Shown here in pieces: positions 1-14,160 of a stretch of 64,000 nt of DNA. A program made the translations under genes and the position numbers. Origin of the DNA: Rotaria macrura (taxonomy: Eukaryota; Rotifera; Eurotatoria; Philodinida; Philodinidae); assembly GCA_900239685.1 (NCBI GenBank), contig OENT01000208.1:96908-160907 (forward strand), given 5' to 3'. The notes below the pieces were generated by a model, which ran no database searches, was not told where the DNA came from, and saw only the letters and a list, made by a program, of their open reading frames with translations. Numbering within the stretch: position 1 is the first letter of the stretch; each line of letters begins with the position of its first letter.

Positions 1-3000
1 ATTTGTTTGTCGTTTATAAATATAACAGAAGAAATCTTCATCACCTTGATGAAATCCAGCCATACAATTCACAGTTAATGTTGAATTTGAATATGTATAA
101 TGACATGATTGAACTGGATCGGGTGCGGCTAAAGTAAAATGTAAAGATCAACCAATTTGTTTTCGTACTCGTAGAAAAATGTAAGTTATATTTCAACTTT
201 TCCAAAAATTTGAGCACCACTAATCGAACCTATGCTTTAAGGAGAATTTTTTCGTTGAGACTAATAGTTATGATGGCGTAACCATGGATGAATCAAGCTG
301 GGCATCATTTCTATCACCACAAGAAGAAAAAACATGGTAATTACCATCATTGATACTGAACTGTATGAGCTTTATCTGAATATGCTAGCACACCATCCTA
401 ATACGCACTATCTTCTGATTGTAGCACTAATTTTATGAGTTGTATATTGTTTGATAAGTACTGATATTACTTTAAAAATTTGAGGAATTAATATACAATA
501 CTCACAAGATTTATTGTTTTGTCAAATGCTAATTTCTTATATTCACATTGCACTTTACCCTTGAAAGTATTATATAAACAACAAAAAAACACCAGATGTG
601 CGAATAATATTTCTCCTGATTAAGGGTATATATATATATGTATATATATATTTGCATTTATGGTAGACAATTAGTAGCAATATGTTTCGATAAAAGGGCA
701 AAAAGAAACAGATTAAACTAACCTCCTAAAACCATATTAAAATGACATTCCCCAAATAAACCTAATTCGTTTTGCGCTCGACAAGTAACTCTTCCAAAAT
801 CAACAGTATGATTGGGTTGTACTGTAATATAACTCGACGTTTTATTCAAGTGATATCCTACACGTTTGTTTCCGTTTGGTAGATGCCAAGTGAAATTGAT
901 TTTTGAAGGATTTCCATTATGCATATGACATGTTAAATTGATTGAACGATGAATACCAGTGGAATATTCAGGCAACAATGTGATCTTATGCGCACATATT
1001 GGACTGTCTAGAAAAAAGAAAGATAGTATCAATAAAGGAAATGACTTCTGTAGTCATTTTGTCTCTATTATGATAAGAGATGTATTTGTTTGTTGACACA
1101 CATGCATGAATGATATCCATCGGATAAAAATACATGTGCAATAAGATTGAGAAAAAGAACTCAGTTGATAGTCAAATGATCGCATCGATACTTCAGTTTT
1201 TGTTTTAACATGTCTTCAATGTCGGATAATTGAATGTCCTACTCTCCTCACAATTTTTATTCTGCTTGAAGATTTATCCAATCGACGATTTGCACTTTAT
1301 GTACAAGACATTCAATTTTGTACATAGAACAAACAAGACAACTGACATTGTTTCAGCTACTTAACCTTACACTCACACACATATCTATATATATACATAT
1401 ATATATATATGTGTGTGCATATAGATTCTATCTTTAAATGTCAGCAATCAAGCAGAGAAACAATCCAAGACACGATAATTCGTTGTTTGCCCTTTCACAA
1501 GCTTTTCTTGTTGATTATTTCCAAAACAAAAAAAAAGTGTGACTTATCTCATAACAGTAAATAGCCTACTTACATGGATGAATATTGTGAAATATTTAAT
1601 TAGAAAGTGCAAGTATTATGAATAAAGAGTGTTGTAAATAATAGAATTCATAAGAAAAGGAAAAAATATCTCGCCTTCTTTCTTCTCTCTTTTCATACAT
1701 ACCCACTAATGTCGAGAAGAAAACTATGAGCAGAACACATCAAACAACTCGTCTTTTTTCTAGTAATAGATAGTTCAAAGCTGTGGCATATATTCATATA
1801 CTAGCTAATAACCGATGCTTCGTCGATATCAAAGAATAAGACGAGAGAGAAAGACAGAGAGAGAGAGGGAAAAGTCTCATCAAGACTGCTGTTGATTAAT
1901 AACATGTCAGTTTTAATTGGTCACAAAATTGGGTGCCGTCAGCACATATATATATATATAGATAGTATTCAAGAAAGGGAAATCTCCTCACTCAACATAT
2001 ATTAACTGCAACTACTTTGACTTTTACAGATAAAATACCATAATTTAACTCATACTGTTTATTATCAACAAATAATACTTAGTAGAAAAACAAATCCATC
2101 GTTTATTTGATAAGAACACATCCTATTTTATTCGATGTTCTTTCAGAAAGAAGCATATCTTCGCGCCTAACTTATGTTTCTTCTTCGTTTTCTTCTTATA
2201 CACTTGTATTATAGTGTTCCATCGGATGAATATATATATATATATATATAAGAAGCAGTCAAGCGAAAAATGAATGACGATGTAAAGAATGAAAAAAAAA
2301 GAAAGCTGATCAAATTGAATGAGACAAGGGATCGGTCAACGGTCCTGACAAGTAAAATAGAATTAAAACTAAAGGCGAAGCTTATATTGTAAAATTAATG
2401 ATGACATTAGTGAAAAGTAGAATATTTCTTTTCTGTCTTTTTGACTTTTAATTGATACGTACATGCAACATCGATTTGAAGAACATTTGAAAGAACTCGA
2501 TGTTGTTCTTCTTTATATTCATTATTAAGTGCTTGAATTTGTGTTGCTTCACAATGAAATATACGCTTATGAAAGTGACGATTTATACGAAGAATTAAAA
2601 CAAGTATTGTTCGATATGTTTTATCGTCGTTTTCTATTGTTGAATTTCTTTCAATATGATAATCAATATGAAATGGAAAATGAAGAATAGCAGCTGGTAG
2701 AGCCCGTGAGACAACACATGTAAGACGTATTAATTGATGTTCACGTAAGTATACAGAACCATTATTTGATCTTAATGATTGATATAAGAGATTATGATCA
2801 GTTTCATTTGATATATGATCATTTGTTGATTCGTATGATGATATTAATTGAGCACCGAATTCGGCCGTTGTAAGGTGAACTAATAAAAGCAAAAGAGAAA
2901 GAATAGATTTCGAAACAGTGTTATCAGGAAATACATTATATGGCTTTATGTTTTAATATTCTACGAAAGTACTTTTACATAAATAATGAAAAGGTCTGAT

Positions 3001-6000
3001 AAAGTATTACTAATGAAAAATACAGGGCATTTAGTGTCTAGGCTTGCATGAATGTTCTTTTATTTTGCGTTAGAATAATACATGCAATGCGTAATGGTAG
3101 AAATGCGAGAAAATTTAACAAGCGGAAATATAGAATTATGATCTATATATTGAATGTAAGAGACAGAGAGAGAGAGAGAGACTGAGAAGAAAGAGAGTAA
3201 AATGAATAATAGAAGTACAATAAGTAAAACTGATACACCCAACTAATTGATTAATACAATGCTAGACGTAGAATGAGAAAAAAAGGAAATAACTAGATGT
3301 ATACTTATCAATGGGAGACAAAAAGAAAAAGAGGGTTGTCCGAAAGTAGACGCCCGGAAACAATCCTGCTCTGGTTTTAGTTGCCACGCTGATGATTCAA
3401 AAAAGATTCATTTTCATCGTTCATTATTGTCACTTGGGACACACATACTGTAAGCGGCGTTAGATTTAATGTGCATGGTGTGAATAGAAGAAGGACAATG
3501 TTGTCAAAGTGAATCTGAACAATGATCAAATTCGGGTAGATTCTCATATCTTATTCTTCATCGTTGATGAGCAATGAAGCGAAAGACAGAAAAAAAATCG
3601 TAGAGATATGCAAATATAATTTCATTTGATGAGTCCATAATAGTCAAGTTATACGTATATGTATATATATATATATATATATATTAATATCGATTATTTT
3701 CCTCATAAAATTAATATTAATTTAACAAATTCATCACTTGAACTTGTACAAAAAGAAACTGCATTTTCTTTTATAATACTTATATTTGTCTTAATGCACT
3801 ATCAATCATAAAAAGCGTGCACATACGTTAAGAAAAATAATCGGAAATTATTTCCGAAGTGTATAGCACGCATCCTTCCCATTCCATTAACATCAGATTG
3901 ATGTGAGAATCAGTACAGTTGCCTAACACTTCATAATATCTTAAAGTAACATGCATTCTCTAAGAAGGATCTTCTTTTTAAATTAATTACACAAAAGACA
4001 ATTGCTCATTTAATAAGAACAAATAAAAGTCGGTCTGTATTATTATATACATGCCATGTATTAAATAACACATGTCGGAATAAAAATTTTGTCAATGGAT
4101 TATTTAGTAATTATCAACAAATGCATCAAATGTTTATTCAACTTGAAGAATAGATTTTTGTTGATTATGCTTGTAAAGATCTAATTATGAAAAGATCCTA
4201 TTAATTGAATGAAATTTACTTTTGAACATTCTAGTTGATCAAAACTATGCAACAGGTCTTTGCTATACAAGGTCAATAAAAAACAAATAGTCTACATTAT
4301 TTCTCGATATGTCAAATTCCATGACATCTTAGATGTCAAAACAGGACATATAGAACTGGTGAGTTCTATTGTTGCAGTGAGCAAGATCTTCGTTTAATTT
4401 GTTGACAAGAATAATATTATTAAACACAAAAGCACTCTAAATTTACAGTTATTCGAATCTGACATATTGATCGCAACTAAAAAAATTGCACATCCGGATG
4501 TCATATTAACTTATTTATTTGATTACTAGCCGCTGCCGAAATGTATAAGAAGAATGTATACAAGAATCATATAAAGATATTAGGAGAAAAAAGAAGTAAG
4601 TGATGGGATTGTGTATATAATAAATCTTAGGGTTCAGTCCAGAGTCTTTTTATCGATGAAATAAAAATGTAAAAGACTCTTGTCTGCATCCTGAGATGAA
4701 AAGTAAACAACGAATACTTTTCATCTGATCCATGGACAAAAGTTTAATGTCGATCAGCGTATAACATTATAGAAAAATTTATTTTTGATTTTTTTTTAGA
4801 ACATGATCAAATTTGTGTCTATGAAAAAAATCGATCAATTCAGAAAATCATTACTGCAATAACCAGATTAGCAATCTATAGACGAGCCATCTATCGTATG
4901 AAACAGAATGTCGTAACATAAGGTCGATCGCGATTGTAATATTTCTTCATTTAACATCAACAATTATTTTTATCTCACTATTTTCTTCTTGAAAATTTCC
5001 AGTAAAATCATGAATGAATAATTTCAAGAATCTGAAGAGAAACACTATGTGCTACTATCAATAGGTTAAGTAAAATCGGTTTTCATCGGATAAAACTAGC
5101 GTAAGTCGACTAACAACACTCGTTTAATCGATGTTTTACACTGTCCTAATCTTGAATCTTGTTAACAGACTAAAGATAAAAGACTATCTACAGATTTTGG
5201 AATGAGCACGAACAAGAACACTATTCATCTTCAAAATATAATGAACTGCTACTATAACATGAATAACTAAACTATTTTCTGGACACGAAACTCCATTGCT
5301 GATTACTAGGACTATTTTTTACAAAAGAAGTATGCTGCTAGTTAACAAACTTAATTCTAAAACAATGTGTTAGGTTTTACACGTTTTGTCGAATTCCAAA
5401 ATGATATACTAAGCATCTCTTGGCATTGATCATTCTCAAGCTTAAACGACTGTTGTTAACGACGAAAAAATAAATATGACATATTGAAAGAAAAAACAAT
5501 GAAAAGGAAAATTCTTTCTCGATAGCATGTCGAATTTTCATTTCAACTTCATTTTGCCAACACATTTGATTCAATTGAAAATTTGACAAGATCAATATTC
5601 CGTGAAAGAAACTACAAAATTATGATCGAATGAGGACTAGAAATGTCTATTAAATTCTGGAACAATGTTTATAACTGTAAATGATTTCTCCTTATCAATA
5701 TAAATGTTCTATTTTTCTATTTTTCCCATTGTTTACTCTTGAAATTAAATATTAAGTATATCGTATCTGTCGAATATTAAAATAATTTAATTCGAATAAA
5801 CGATATCGAACTGTTTATTTTTCTCATCAGAATTGATTTGTTACATAGATAGATTTTTTCTTTCCATAAACTTCAACTATAACAAACAAATAACCTTTCA
5901 TATCTCATAGTTTGTTTCTAAATGTTATTTAAAAATATACCTGTAACTATCAAATTAAATTGTCGTATTGCTCCAAGTGTTTCACATTCATAAACACCAG

Positions 6001-6304
6001 AATCGTTCGATTTCAATCGACGAATATTTAATGTTTGTGTATAGTTATCATCATTATTTCGTTCTAGAAATATTTTCGAACGAAATTTCGGTAATATGAC
6101 ACCGTATCTTGTTGCCAATAAATTTGGTCGTTTCCACCAAGCAATATCATTTAAATCACATTGAAAACTAACATCATCATATTCAGCACGATAGATTATG
6201 TCAAAACGAATGTTATCATCATTATTACTATCAATCATATTTATTTTATAAAAAAATAATAATAAAACGAAACAATACAACTGAGAATATTCAATTGTAT
6301 ACAT
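1..6304 (-). CDS. Ig-superfamily cell-surface receptor, sidestep-like (5' part, cut by window edge)
   Basis: Four coding exons are visible in transcription order: 5941-6304, 2463-2879, 723-1007 and 1-128 (continuing off the window). Every junction is phase 1, typical of exon-shuffled Ig domains, and the frame stays open across all of them. Exon 1 begins at ATG 6304 with a signal peptide (hydrophobic LYCFVLLLFFY) and carries a V-type Ig domain with VSFQC and DSGVYEC. Exon 2 is a second Ig domain (IRLTC ... IFHCEA). Exon 3 is a third (INLTC ... GRVTCRAQNELG). Exon 4 starts APDPVQSC and runs to CMAGFHQGDEDFF, resembling the Ig-to-FnIII junction of the sidestep family, where P-x-P..NC and a VxC..GFxGG pattern recur. 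A role in cell adhesion or axon guidance is inferred from the family. An acceptor at 6358 suggests a 5' untranslated exon further upstream; the frame is also open from there to the ATG, so an upstream start cannot be excluded. The transmembrane and cytoplasmic parts are outside the window. Confidence 0.78.
626..652. repeat. (TA)n microsatellite in intron of the Ig gene
   Basis: An alternating TA tract with one interruption lies in the intron between exons 3 and 4 of the Ig gene. Further AT tracts in its introns lie near 1385-1417, 1945-1961, 2230-2250 and 3655-3685. Confidence 0.9.
3161..3181. repeat. (AG)n microsatellite
   Basis: An AGAC/AG dinucleotide tract inside the 3 kb first coding intron of the Ig gene. 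A similar tract lies near 1842-1869. Confidence 0.85.
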
Positions 6305-6357
6305 GTGACGACAATGATTCAAACATAGTCGTCGTTCTATTAATAAAGGATAATTAT

Positions 6358-9300
6358 CTGAAAGACAAAGAAATGTTTCGTTTTATATAGAATAATATTA
6401 TAAACAAACGAACATAAATGTCGTCGGATACTTAAAGATTATTGATTGATGATAAATGATGTTATTAGAAATGACATATTCTTTGTATATATAGCAGAAA
6501 AATTGAATTTCGATTTAGCATTGATATTATTTATCTGACAGTTGAATGTTTTATTGAACAGACCTGTGTACTTGAATTGCATTAGAGAATGAAAAGATAT
6601 AGGTGATTATTATTGTTAGTTTTGCATTAGTGCATTTTATACGTAGTTAACATGGAGTGTAAGTGTAGTAAGAGTCGCTTGGGTAAATGAACGTGTTAGA
6701 GTAAAACAAAAGAAGATACAGACACTGCATATATCAAGATGATGCAGGAGGACAATGGTCAGACAGAAAAAATAGGAAAAGTCAATATATGTAAAATATC
6801 AATCGGCGTTCTTCAGTAGTGCTAGTAATCATAACATGTTTTACATATAACGACGAATAGTTCGATTGTCGAACAAAAAAAAATAATATTGATCACCTCT
6901 GACGCGTGAAGCAATTCTTATCGGCTGTCCACTCATCTTCATTCTTCGTATATAAATATACTATAAACGATTAATCGAATGATTGACTAATTCCCTTTAG
7001 TGCACTGTCTTTTCGTCTCTCCCGGCTATGAACTCACCATTGTTGTCAAGTTCTATTATCGAATGATGTATTCTTGACTATTATTTTTTTTCTCCTGAAC
7101 TCCGTAATACAAACATATCGATCTCTGTTTTTTTTCTTATCGTCAAGTAACTGATGATGTCTGTTCAGGATCATCGGCAGTAGTTCTAATCATCAATTTG
7201 TCAGATTGAATGCAGAAATAGATAGAAAGGTGAATAATAATAAATCGACAGAGAAACTGTAGCAGTAATGCTAATCTTTTGGTATTCGTTCAATCGTCTG
7301 CCCGTCGATAACAATAGTTAGATAAATCATTGTAACTGCTGGAAAGAGCAAATAGAAACGTCTTGTCTTGCGTGCGAGAAAACAATTATCGCTCTATATG
7401 AATATACACACTTGTGCTATATAGAACATATCGAACAAGAAATGGTTAGCAAACTCTAGTACAAATGAAACGGCTACAGTCTTATAATCACTTTTCTAAT
7501 GTGCATACTGTCAAGAAAAGATGCATGTTTTTTTAAAAAAGATTACGGAAGTTATTATCTTCATTAATAGCGATAAGTGATTGATTTCTCACGAATGAAA
7601 TATGAGGCCTACACTAGCATTTACTCTCGTTTTTCCAATATAACTGGTAAGACCTATATCATTTACCTTTGAAAAAAAAACAATTATATCAAACAGAATG
7701 TCAATTGATTGAAGTACAAATAGTTTGATCAATATGAACGCTCAAGAGATTTTTTGCTTCTATTTCTTCTCTTTTTATTCTTATTCTCACCCCCCCCCCC
7801 GCTCCTTCTCTCTCCCAAGGGAATAAATCATTATGAGACAATGGCCGATGATCTGAATGAGCACGTTCATTGAGACTAGTCATTGGTTAACGATAAAATT
7901 AAAAAGAAAAAAAAGAGCCAAAGCAAATAAGCAATACAACAAATGAGGTCATCTTCAGACAGGTGCTTGACAAGCTGATAAAAGCGAATGAGAAAAAGAT
8001 TTTTTTTCCGGGCAATAGCTAATCGATTTACCTCATAAATGATCGTTTCTCTTTTTTCCTGGTCAATACAGACAAAATTCAATTTTGTACCCATATTCAC
8101 TCGAATAGTACTTAGCCTTCTAATTAAAAGTCGAGTATCCTCTTTTTAATTTCATTTCCGTCGTTTTTTTTTTGATATAGACTAAAAAAGATTAAAAACA
8201 AAAAGAAACTTAATTACTTGATCGGCTAACTATTCGTATTGTAATTGTTTATTCAACTAATCGGAAATATGTTACTACATTAAAAAAGAAAAGGCGTATA
8301 CACATGTTTCCTCTTTAGAGATATATCTGAAAATGTTCGCGATTAAAAATGACCGCACTAATTGTCTATCAAAGCTAAGCAAATAAATGTGTCCCTCTGT
8401 CTTTTAAACAAGTACCTATTTATTGTTTATTTTCAATCGATCCGTATTGAACAGTTAAGAACGGTATGGCAAGCAAACAAGTCGTTAGAAATTGCGTGCT
8501 TGTTAATAAAGGCGAATGACATGCAAGAAGTAAACACATCCGTCTATCATGAGTACCATATAAATGCACAGTTAAAGCACAGATTATGTATTTCTTGACT
8601 ATGTACAAACTGCTATATGAAACAAAGCGCACACTTACAAATGAAAGAAAAATTCTTATCTTGTAGTGTTTTTTTTTCTCTCAAGTAGATAATTAGTTTT
8701 TGTGACTATAAGAAATAGTGTTTAAGAAATATATTTCAAAGACAAAAGAAAAGCATGCTTGAGATTCTATTTTGTATTAACCTTGGAACAAAATGCTTCA
8801 CTCACTTTTCTTCGTCGCATCATGATCATGATGATTATGAGGGTGATGATGATTATTATTATATGAGCTTCATCAAGCCTTGAACAGGTATCTAGAGAGA
8901 AAGAGAAGAACAAGAAAACTCTGATTACATTTGTATTTTCCATCGTTCTTTTTCTATTTTTTGTGCTGATAATCGAGATCTATTTCATGTCTGAATCACA
9001 ACATACACACCTAACATTCTTCGTTTGGTTTCCGATTAAAAATTAACTCTGTGTGTTCTTCGTGCTCGTTCATGTACGCACATTGTGAATGCTATGGCAT
9101 ACAGAGTTAATTATACGGACATTTTTTTCCTCCTCATCATCATCCTCACAAAAATAATACATCTAAAGTGAAAGAAGAAGAAGAAGAAGAAGAACAGAAA
9201 CATCGATTTCTCATTCCAAAAAGTTTCATACATGTTTTGTTTTTATTTTAAAAAAGAAAATGATCATGACTAGAAACAGTTATAACATTTAAAAAAAAGA

Positions 9301-11165
9301 CTACCCGAGGTAATGAAAATCAATTGATAATAATATTAAGGTTAGAGGCTGAATATATTTTGTTCTGTGAAGTACTCTTATGATAACAATCATTTATTTC
9401 TCGGAGAGATATTTATATTACCGACGACAAATAAGTTTTAAATTAGAGATCTTATTGTAACATAGAATCGCTTAGACTTTTTTTGCGTAGTGTGAATATG
9501 ATAATTTCTTTCATACGTAAATTTTTCATGAATAAAATTCGAAATAGAAAGAGCTTGTAGAGATGTTCTTTGTTCAATGCTTTTTGTTTTATAAACGAAA
9601 TTGATTTGAGTTATTCTGTTTTACGTTGACGTTCATCATGAAAATCAAAGAAATGTTTTTTTAATCTTTAGTAATGCTACCAGTTATAATAAATTAAAGT
9701 TCTCAAACGAATAAATAATAAATTAAAAATTAATACATTCATATGTTTTAGAAATTCCTATTAATAATCTATCGGATGGTTTTCAATAAATTTCATAATA
9801 AATAGATTTTCAAATGTTTTCTCTGTCATGATATAAAAATTCTTCTCTTAAGGAAACAAAAGTAAATAGATTTATCGAAAGTTAATTTCATATGTCGTTT
9901 CTTAACCACATTAGAAAGGAAGAAGAAAAAGTTTTATCATTCAGAAAAGTAAGTTGAATGTATTCATCCATTGAAAGGAAGAAAAGAAGAGATGACGTAA
10001 CACGCATGCAACAATTTTGCCTCAAGAGATTTTTATTAGAAAATTCCAATGCACTAATTTCCTTATCTTGTTCAATATTTGTACAAAAAATAATATCGAT
10101 TCAATACCGACAACGACAGCATTGTCATTTGATTTTAATACAATTTAATTATATTCAATTTGTTGATCTCATTGGGTTGATTTTCAAATGTAACTGTGTT
10201 TATGTAATTATGAATAGCTCAAGAAAATCAAGTTTACCGTTCCCTTATATGTATATATATCTATATGTAGATAAGCATGATCACAAAATTTTCAGGATTT
10301 GTCTATCGGTAATTTCTTTTCTAATGAACAAGGCTAATCATGAATTATTATGATTGAACATGTTTTTTTTCGTAGTTTACTTGACAACAGTTGTTCATTT
10401 CTTGCATGAAATCATTAGAAAGATGAAAATGACAGCCTTGCTAGGAGTCAATGCTCATCATAGATGAAGTCAAAAAGCGCATGAAAAAAAGAGCAATGAA
10501 ATAAAATAAGCGTTTGATTAACAGTATCATACTCAAACCTTGGACTCTGTGGATACTTCAATCGTTTTTTTTAATTTGACATTCATCACGCATAGATTTA
10601 TTGATTAACTCATTTTTATATAACTACAAGGTATTGTGTCATTTAAAAGCAGTTATAAAAATAGACAGACTAATAAGCATAAGAACCCTGATGAATGTGC
10701 GAACTGTAAGAAGCCACAAATTGATGTTTCGCTATGTAACGAATGGAAAGGACGATGTCTTTATGCTTCCTTCATAATTTTTTCCGTCTTCACGTCCATG
10801 ATCATGGTGTCAGAGGTTTGATTGTATGTAATGACGCTTGTCGCATTATGAGAGTCAACTGATCGAATATTGAACAGTGATCGAAATTTTTTTAATGTTC
10901 GTGTAGATGATAGTTTTGATACATGAACGAAAGAAAAAGACCGGAAGAAATGTAAAAAAGCAAAGCGGGAGAGAGAGAGAGATAAAAGCATGAGGACATG
11001 GACAGTTACCGAAATACTTTTGTATACGAAAGGGTAAAGGTAGAAGAGTATGTCCTTGCCCTATGTGATTTTTGCTTGACTGATTTCAATGAAAGTATTT
11101 AAAATGACGACCAAGCAAGACACATACTTGTGTTTCTTACTACAGAGGTATTCGTTCGTATCGAT
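6358..11165. other. Long intergenic region between the Ig gene and the EF-hand/proline-rich gene
   Basis: No convincing gene is seen. The open frames here (for example near 8362-8632, 9958-10353 and 10636-10821) lack splice partners and recognisable domains, and some overlap one another on opposite strands. It holds a C-run at 7791-7801 and an (AAG)n tract at 9172-9193. Promoters of both flanking genes, which are transcribed away from each other, should lie here, but no specific element could be placed. Confidence 0.6.
9172..9193. repeat. (AAG)n microsatellite
   Basis: About seven AAG units in a row in intergenic DNA. Confidence 0.9.
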
Positions 11166-12990
11166 ATGGCTGATGATTTATTTGGCCAAGCTGGTATTTA
11201 TTTATTATTTTCGTCTCATCTTACACATCGATAAAAGTTCTTTCTTCTTTTAAATAGATGCTAATAAAGATCAACGACTTGATTTGAATGAATTTCGAAA
11301 TCTTCTTGCTCAAAATTTAGGACTCGGTGCATCGATTTATACTGGAAATATTGTTGATGGAGGTCAATATTCAGGAGGTTCGTATGAATCTGCATCGTCG
11401 GGCGCATTCGGCGATATGAATGCTGGTGCCGCCGGAGGTTACGGTAGTGTTAGCAATTTGGCAAGCGCAAATATTAGTGGAGGTTCTACTACAGGTGGCA
11501 ATGTAAGTTATAGTTCTTATGAGCCAGCGTCATACTCATCGTCGATGGGTGGTGTTACAGGTGGCTTTGATGTCAATTCAACAACTGACGGCAATGTAGC
11601 GAATGCAGCTGCCGAAACGAGTTCATCATCAACATTCGAAGCAAACACCACTCAACAACAGATTCAACAATATGCTACCAATGCTCAAGGTCTTTATCAA
11701 GACCCTAATCCACAAATTATACGACGCCCAGCGCAAGGTGGACAAGTCACTTATACACAAAATATTAAAGTTCGATTTCTTCAACCACCAGCTGTACCAC
11801 CACCAGGCGTAAGTTTTCTCTACGGTACTGTACGACCTTTATATGCTACGGATTTTAGCCATTAATTATCAAAGAAGTACGGCCACCGCAACCACCACCA
11901 CCACCACCATTAGTCGTCCGTCAACGTGCACCACCACTACCAACACCACCTCCACTTATTTTACGTGAACGTCCACCTCCCATTCCAGCCGCTGTTGCAG
12001 CTCAAACTAGTAAAAGACAAATAAACACATTCAGTATAGGAGAGTCTTGACTGTTCATCGAATATTCTGTTTAGTTATTCGAAAGTTACCAGCACTTCCA
12101 GTTCCACCACGCTCAGTGATCATCGAACGATTGCCAGCACTTCCACCAAAACCACGTAAGATTTTTCGTATTTTTGTTTTCATGAGAAATTTAAAGAAAT
12201 ATTTCTACAAATCAATGCATAATTATCAGGTGATATCATAATTGAACGTTGGATTCCATACGGTGCCATGGCTAAACGAAAGACAATTGTACAACGGGCA
12301 GAAGCAGCTAAGCCTTATGCCAAACCACGCAATATTATTATTCAATATGAAGCACCACAAGTACGTGTTGTTCGACAATTTCAACGTCTCGGTGTAACTG
12401 CAGAAAATCCTCAAGAATACGTACAACGTTATGGAGCATCACTTATCGATTCTCAAACATTACTTCAACAAGCTCGTGCAGCTGGTGTCGTCGAAGACAT
12501 TGTACGATGAAATCAAATGGAATCGAATCATTTGAAACTCCTTTCGACTGTCATTCTATTTCTATTTTAGTCTCCACCAGCAACCGTTGCTACCACCGCT
12601 GCAAGTTCATCATCATTTAATGCTGAATTCGCTAGTACTAATTCAGGTATTGAAACAGCTGGAGCCGGTGCTTCATCATCAACATTTGAATCATCAAATT
12701 ATATTGGTCAACAAGGAGCAGCAGCTGGACTTTCAGGTTATGAATCAGTACAAGGCGGCAGTGTTGGTGATTTAGCATCACCGTATGAACTTAGTTCATT
12801 TTCATCACAAGGTCTCACCGGATACAATGATCTCAATGCATCTGGCTATCAGAGTTATAACATCTCAACTGGCAGTAATATTGATTTAGCTAGTGCCGCA
12901 TTCAAAGCTGCTGATTTGAACAAAGATGGATCACTTGATAGTAATGAATTTCGTCAATTCATCAGTGGTCGAACTCAGTATGTCAATTAA
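11166..12990 (+). CDS. EF-hand protein with glycine/serine and proline-rich core, paralog A
   Basis: Six exons: 11166-11193, 11258-11808, 11859-12009, 12075-12155, 12230-12501 and 12571-12990, giving 500 residues. Introns are 50-74 bp with GT..AG ends. Residues 10-21 form a canonical EF-hand loop (DANKDQRLDLNE), and a second lies near the C terminus at 476-487 (DLNKDGSLDSNE), so calcium binding is likely at both ends. Between them is a Gly/Ser/Ala-rich stretch, then a conserved proline-rich core (about 175-360) with VRFLQPPAVPPPG, IIKEVRPPQPP, VIIERLPALPPKPR, IIIERWIPYG, and VRVVRQFQRLGV followed by YVQRYGASL and QQARAAGVVEDI, then another Ser-rich stretch. I cannot name a function; the layout suggests a structural or scaffold protein. 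The first 64-bp intron splits the first Asp codon of the N-terminal EF loop and is absent from paralog B. An AATAAA at 13281-13286 is a likely polyadenylation signal. It is convergent with paralog B. Confidence 0.85.
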
Positions 12991-14160
12991 CTCATTTGAT
13001 TTCTTCAAATATGAGTTTTTTTCTCGGTTAATTTAGATAAATTATTTTGTCTTCAATGATATGATGAATTCGAAGGAAAAAAAAACAAACGAAGAAGTTA
13101 TGCTCGTCTATAACCTTGTTTTTAAGAACAAGGACCATCATTTTTTTTCTTTAAAAATTTCTTTTTCATCTGATATATGTTCGTTCTATTTCTTTATAAA
13201 GCTCTATTTGATTGTATCGTTTGCATTGAAGGTTTTTTTTCTCATTTCATTTTGCTTCATAATAGATTTACATATGTATAAATAAAATACTTCATTAGGT
13301 TCGGTGTTACCTTTTTTTACCCTATCTGCTTCAATGGGAGAAAAAGGACGCATGTACGATGATGATAATGATCATGTGCTTTTGGTGGTTTCTTTTTGAG
13401 AAACTTACACTACCCATTCAACGATTTCATCGACTTAGTTTCATCGTATGAATAACTCTGACATAGAGATACTCAACGCCCGGTAGATTTTAATACGTGA
13501 AAGAGAAAAATAATTTTTAATGATTGCTTTCGAAACAGTGCTGATAAAAATTTACACGCACCATTTTAACTATCGAAAGAGTCATTCGTCTTGCACAATA
13601 TAAAATTCCTATAAATGTTTTATTTTTCATGTTACATTCATAGTGTTGAGATTGTAGAAGTCTGGCTCATTGTTTATGGTTAAGTCTGCCTTGAACGTAC
13701 ATCAACGATTTCGAGAAGCAGAATGTGTAGACTAAGAAGCTATCTTGAAAGTTGTAATAATAAGGAAACAATTTGTTTTATTCACATCATGTCACAAATA
13801 GTCATTGAAAAATGACTATTCCTTCACCGTTTTATTGAGTTATTTCATCTTTATTTAACTACTCAGAGTCCGACAAATTCCAATTGTTTTCATATCTATC
13901 TTTCTCATTATACAATCAACTTCATTGATATTGCTAATAGATTGTATGATTGCAAATCATTTATTCAGTTAATGCGAAAACCGTATAAATGCTTCATGAA
14001 TATAAAAATGAATACAGAAATGGATGATGGGAAAATGTTAGATTTCGTAGAACAACTTGTGTTAGAATCTAAACTGCCAAATAATGATATTACGCTTGTG
14101 CATCTAATAATTAGTTAGGATAATGTAATAGAAAAAAAGGAAGGATTCAGTTAGATTATT
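12991..14160. other. Spacer between convergent paralogs A and B
   Basis: No gene is seen. It contains likely polyadenylation signals for both genes: AATAAA at 13281-13286 for the plus-strand gene and TTTATT at 13831-13836 (AATAAA on the minus strand) for the other. Confidence 0.65.

Noticed and set aside
8362..8632. Overlapping open frames on opposite strands
   Set aside because: Each is the shadow of the other in intergenic DNA; neither resembles a known protein.
9958..10353. 131-residue open frame on the plus strand
   Set aside because: No domain, no splice partner, patchy hydrophobic and basic composition typical of AT-rich random frames.
10636..10821. Short frame with a C-x2-C motif (ECANCKKPQ)
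   Set aside because: No ATG start in frame, no supporting exons and no family match; a single Cys pair is weak evidence.
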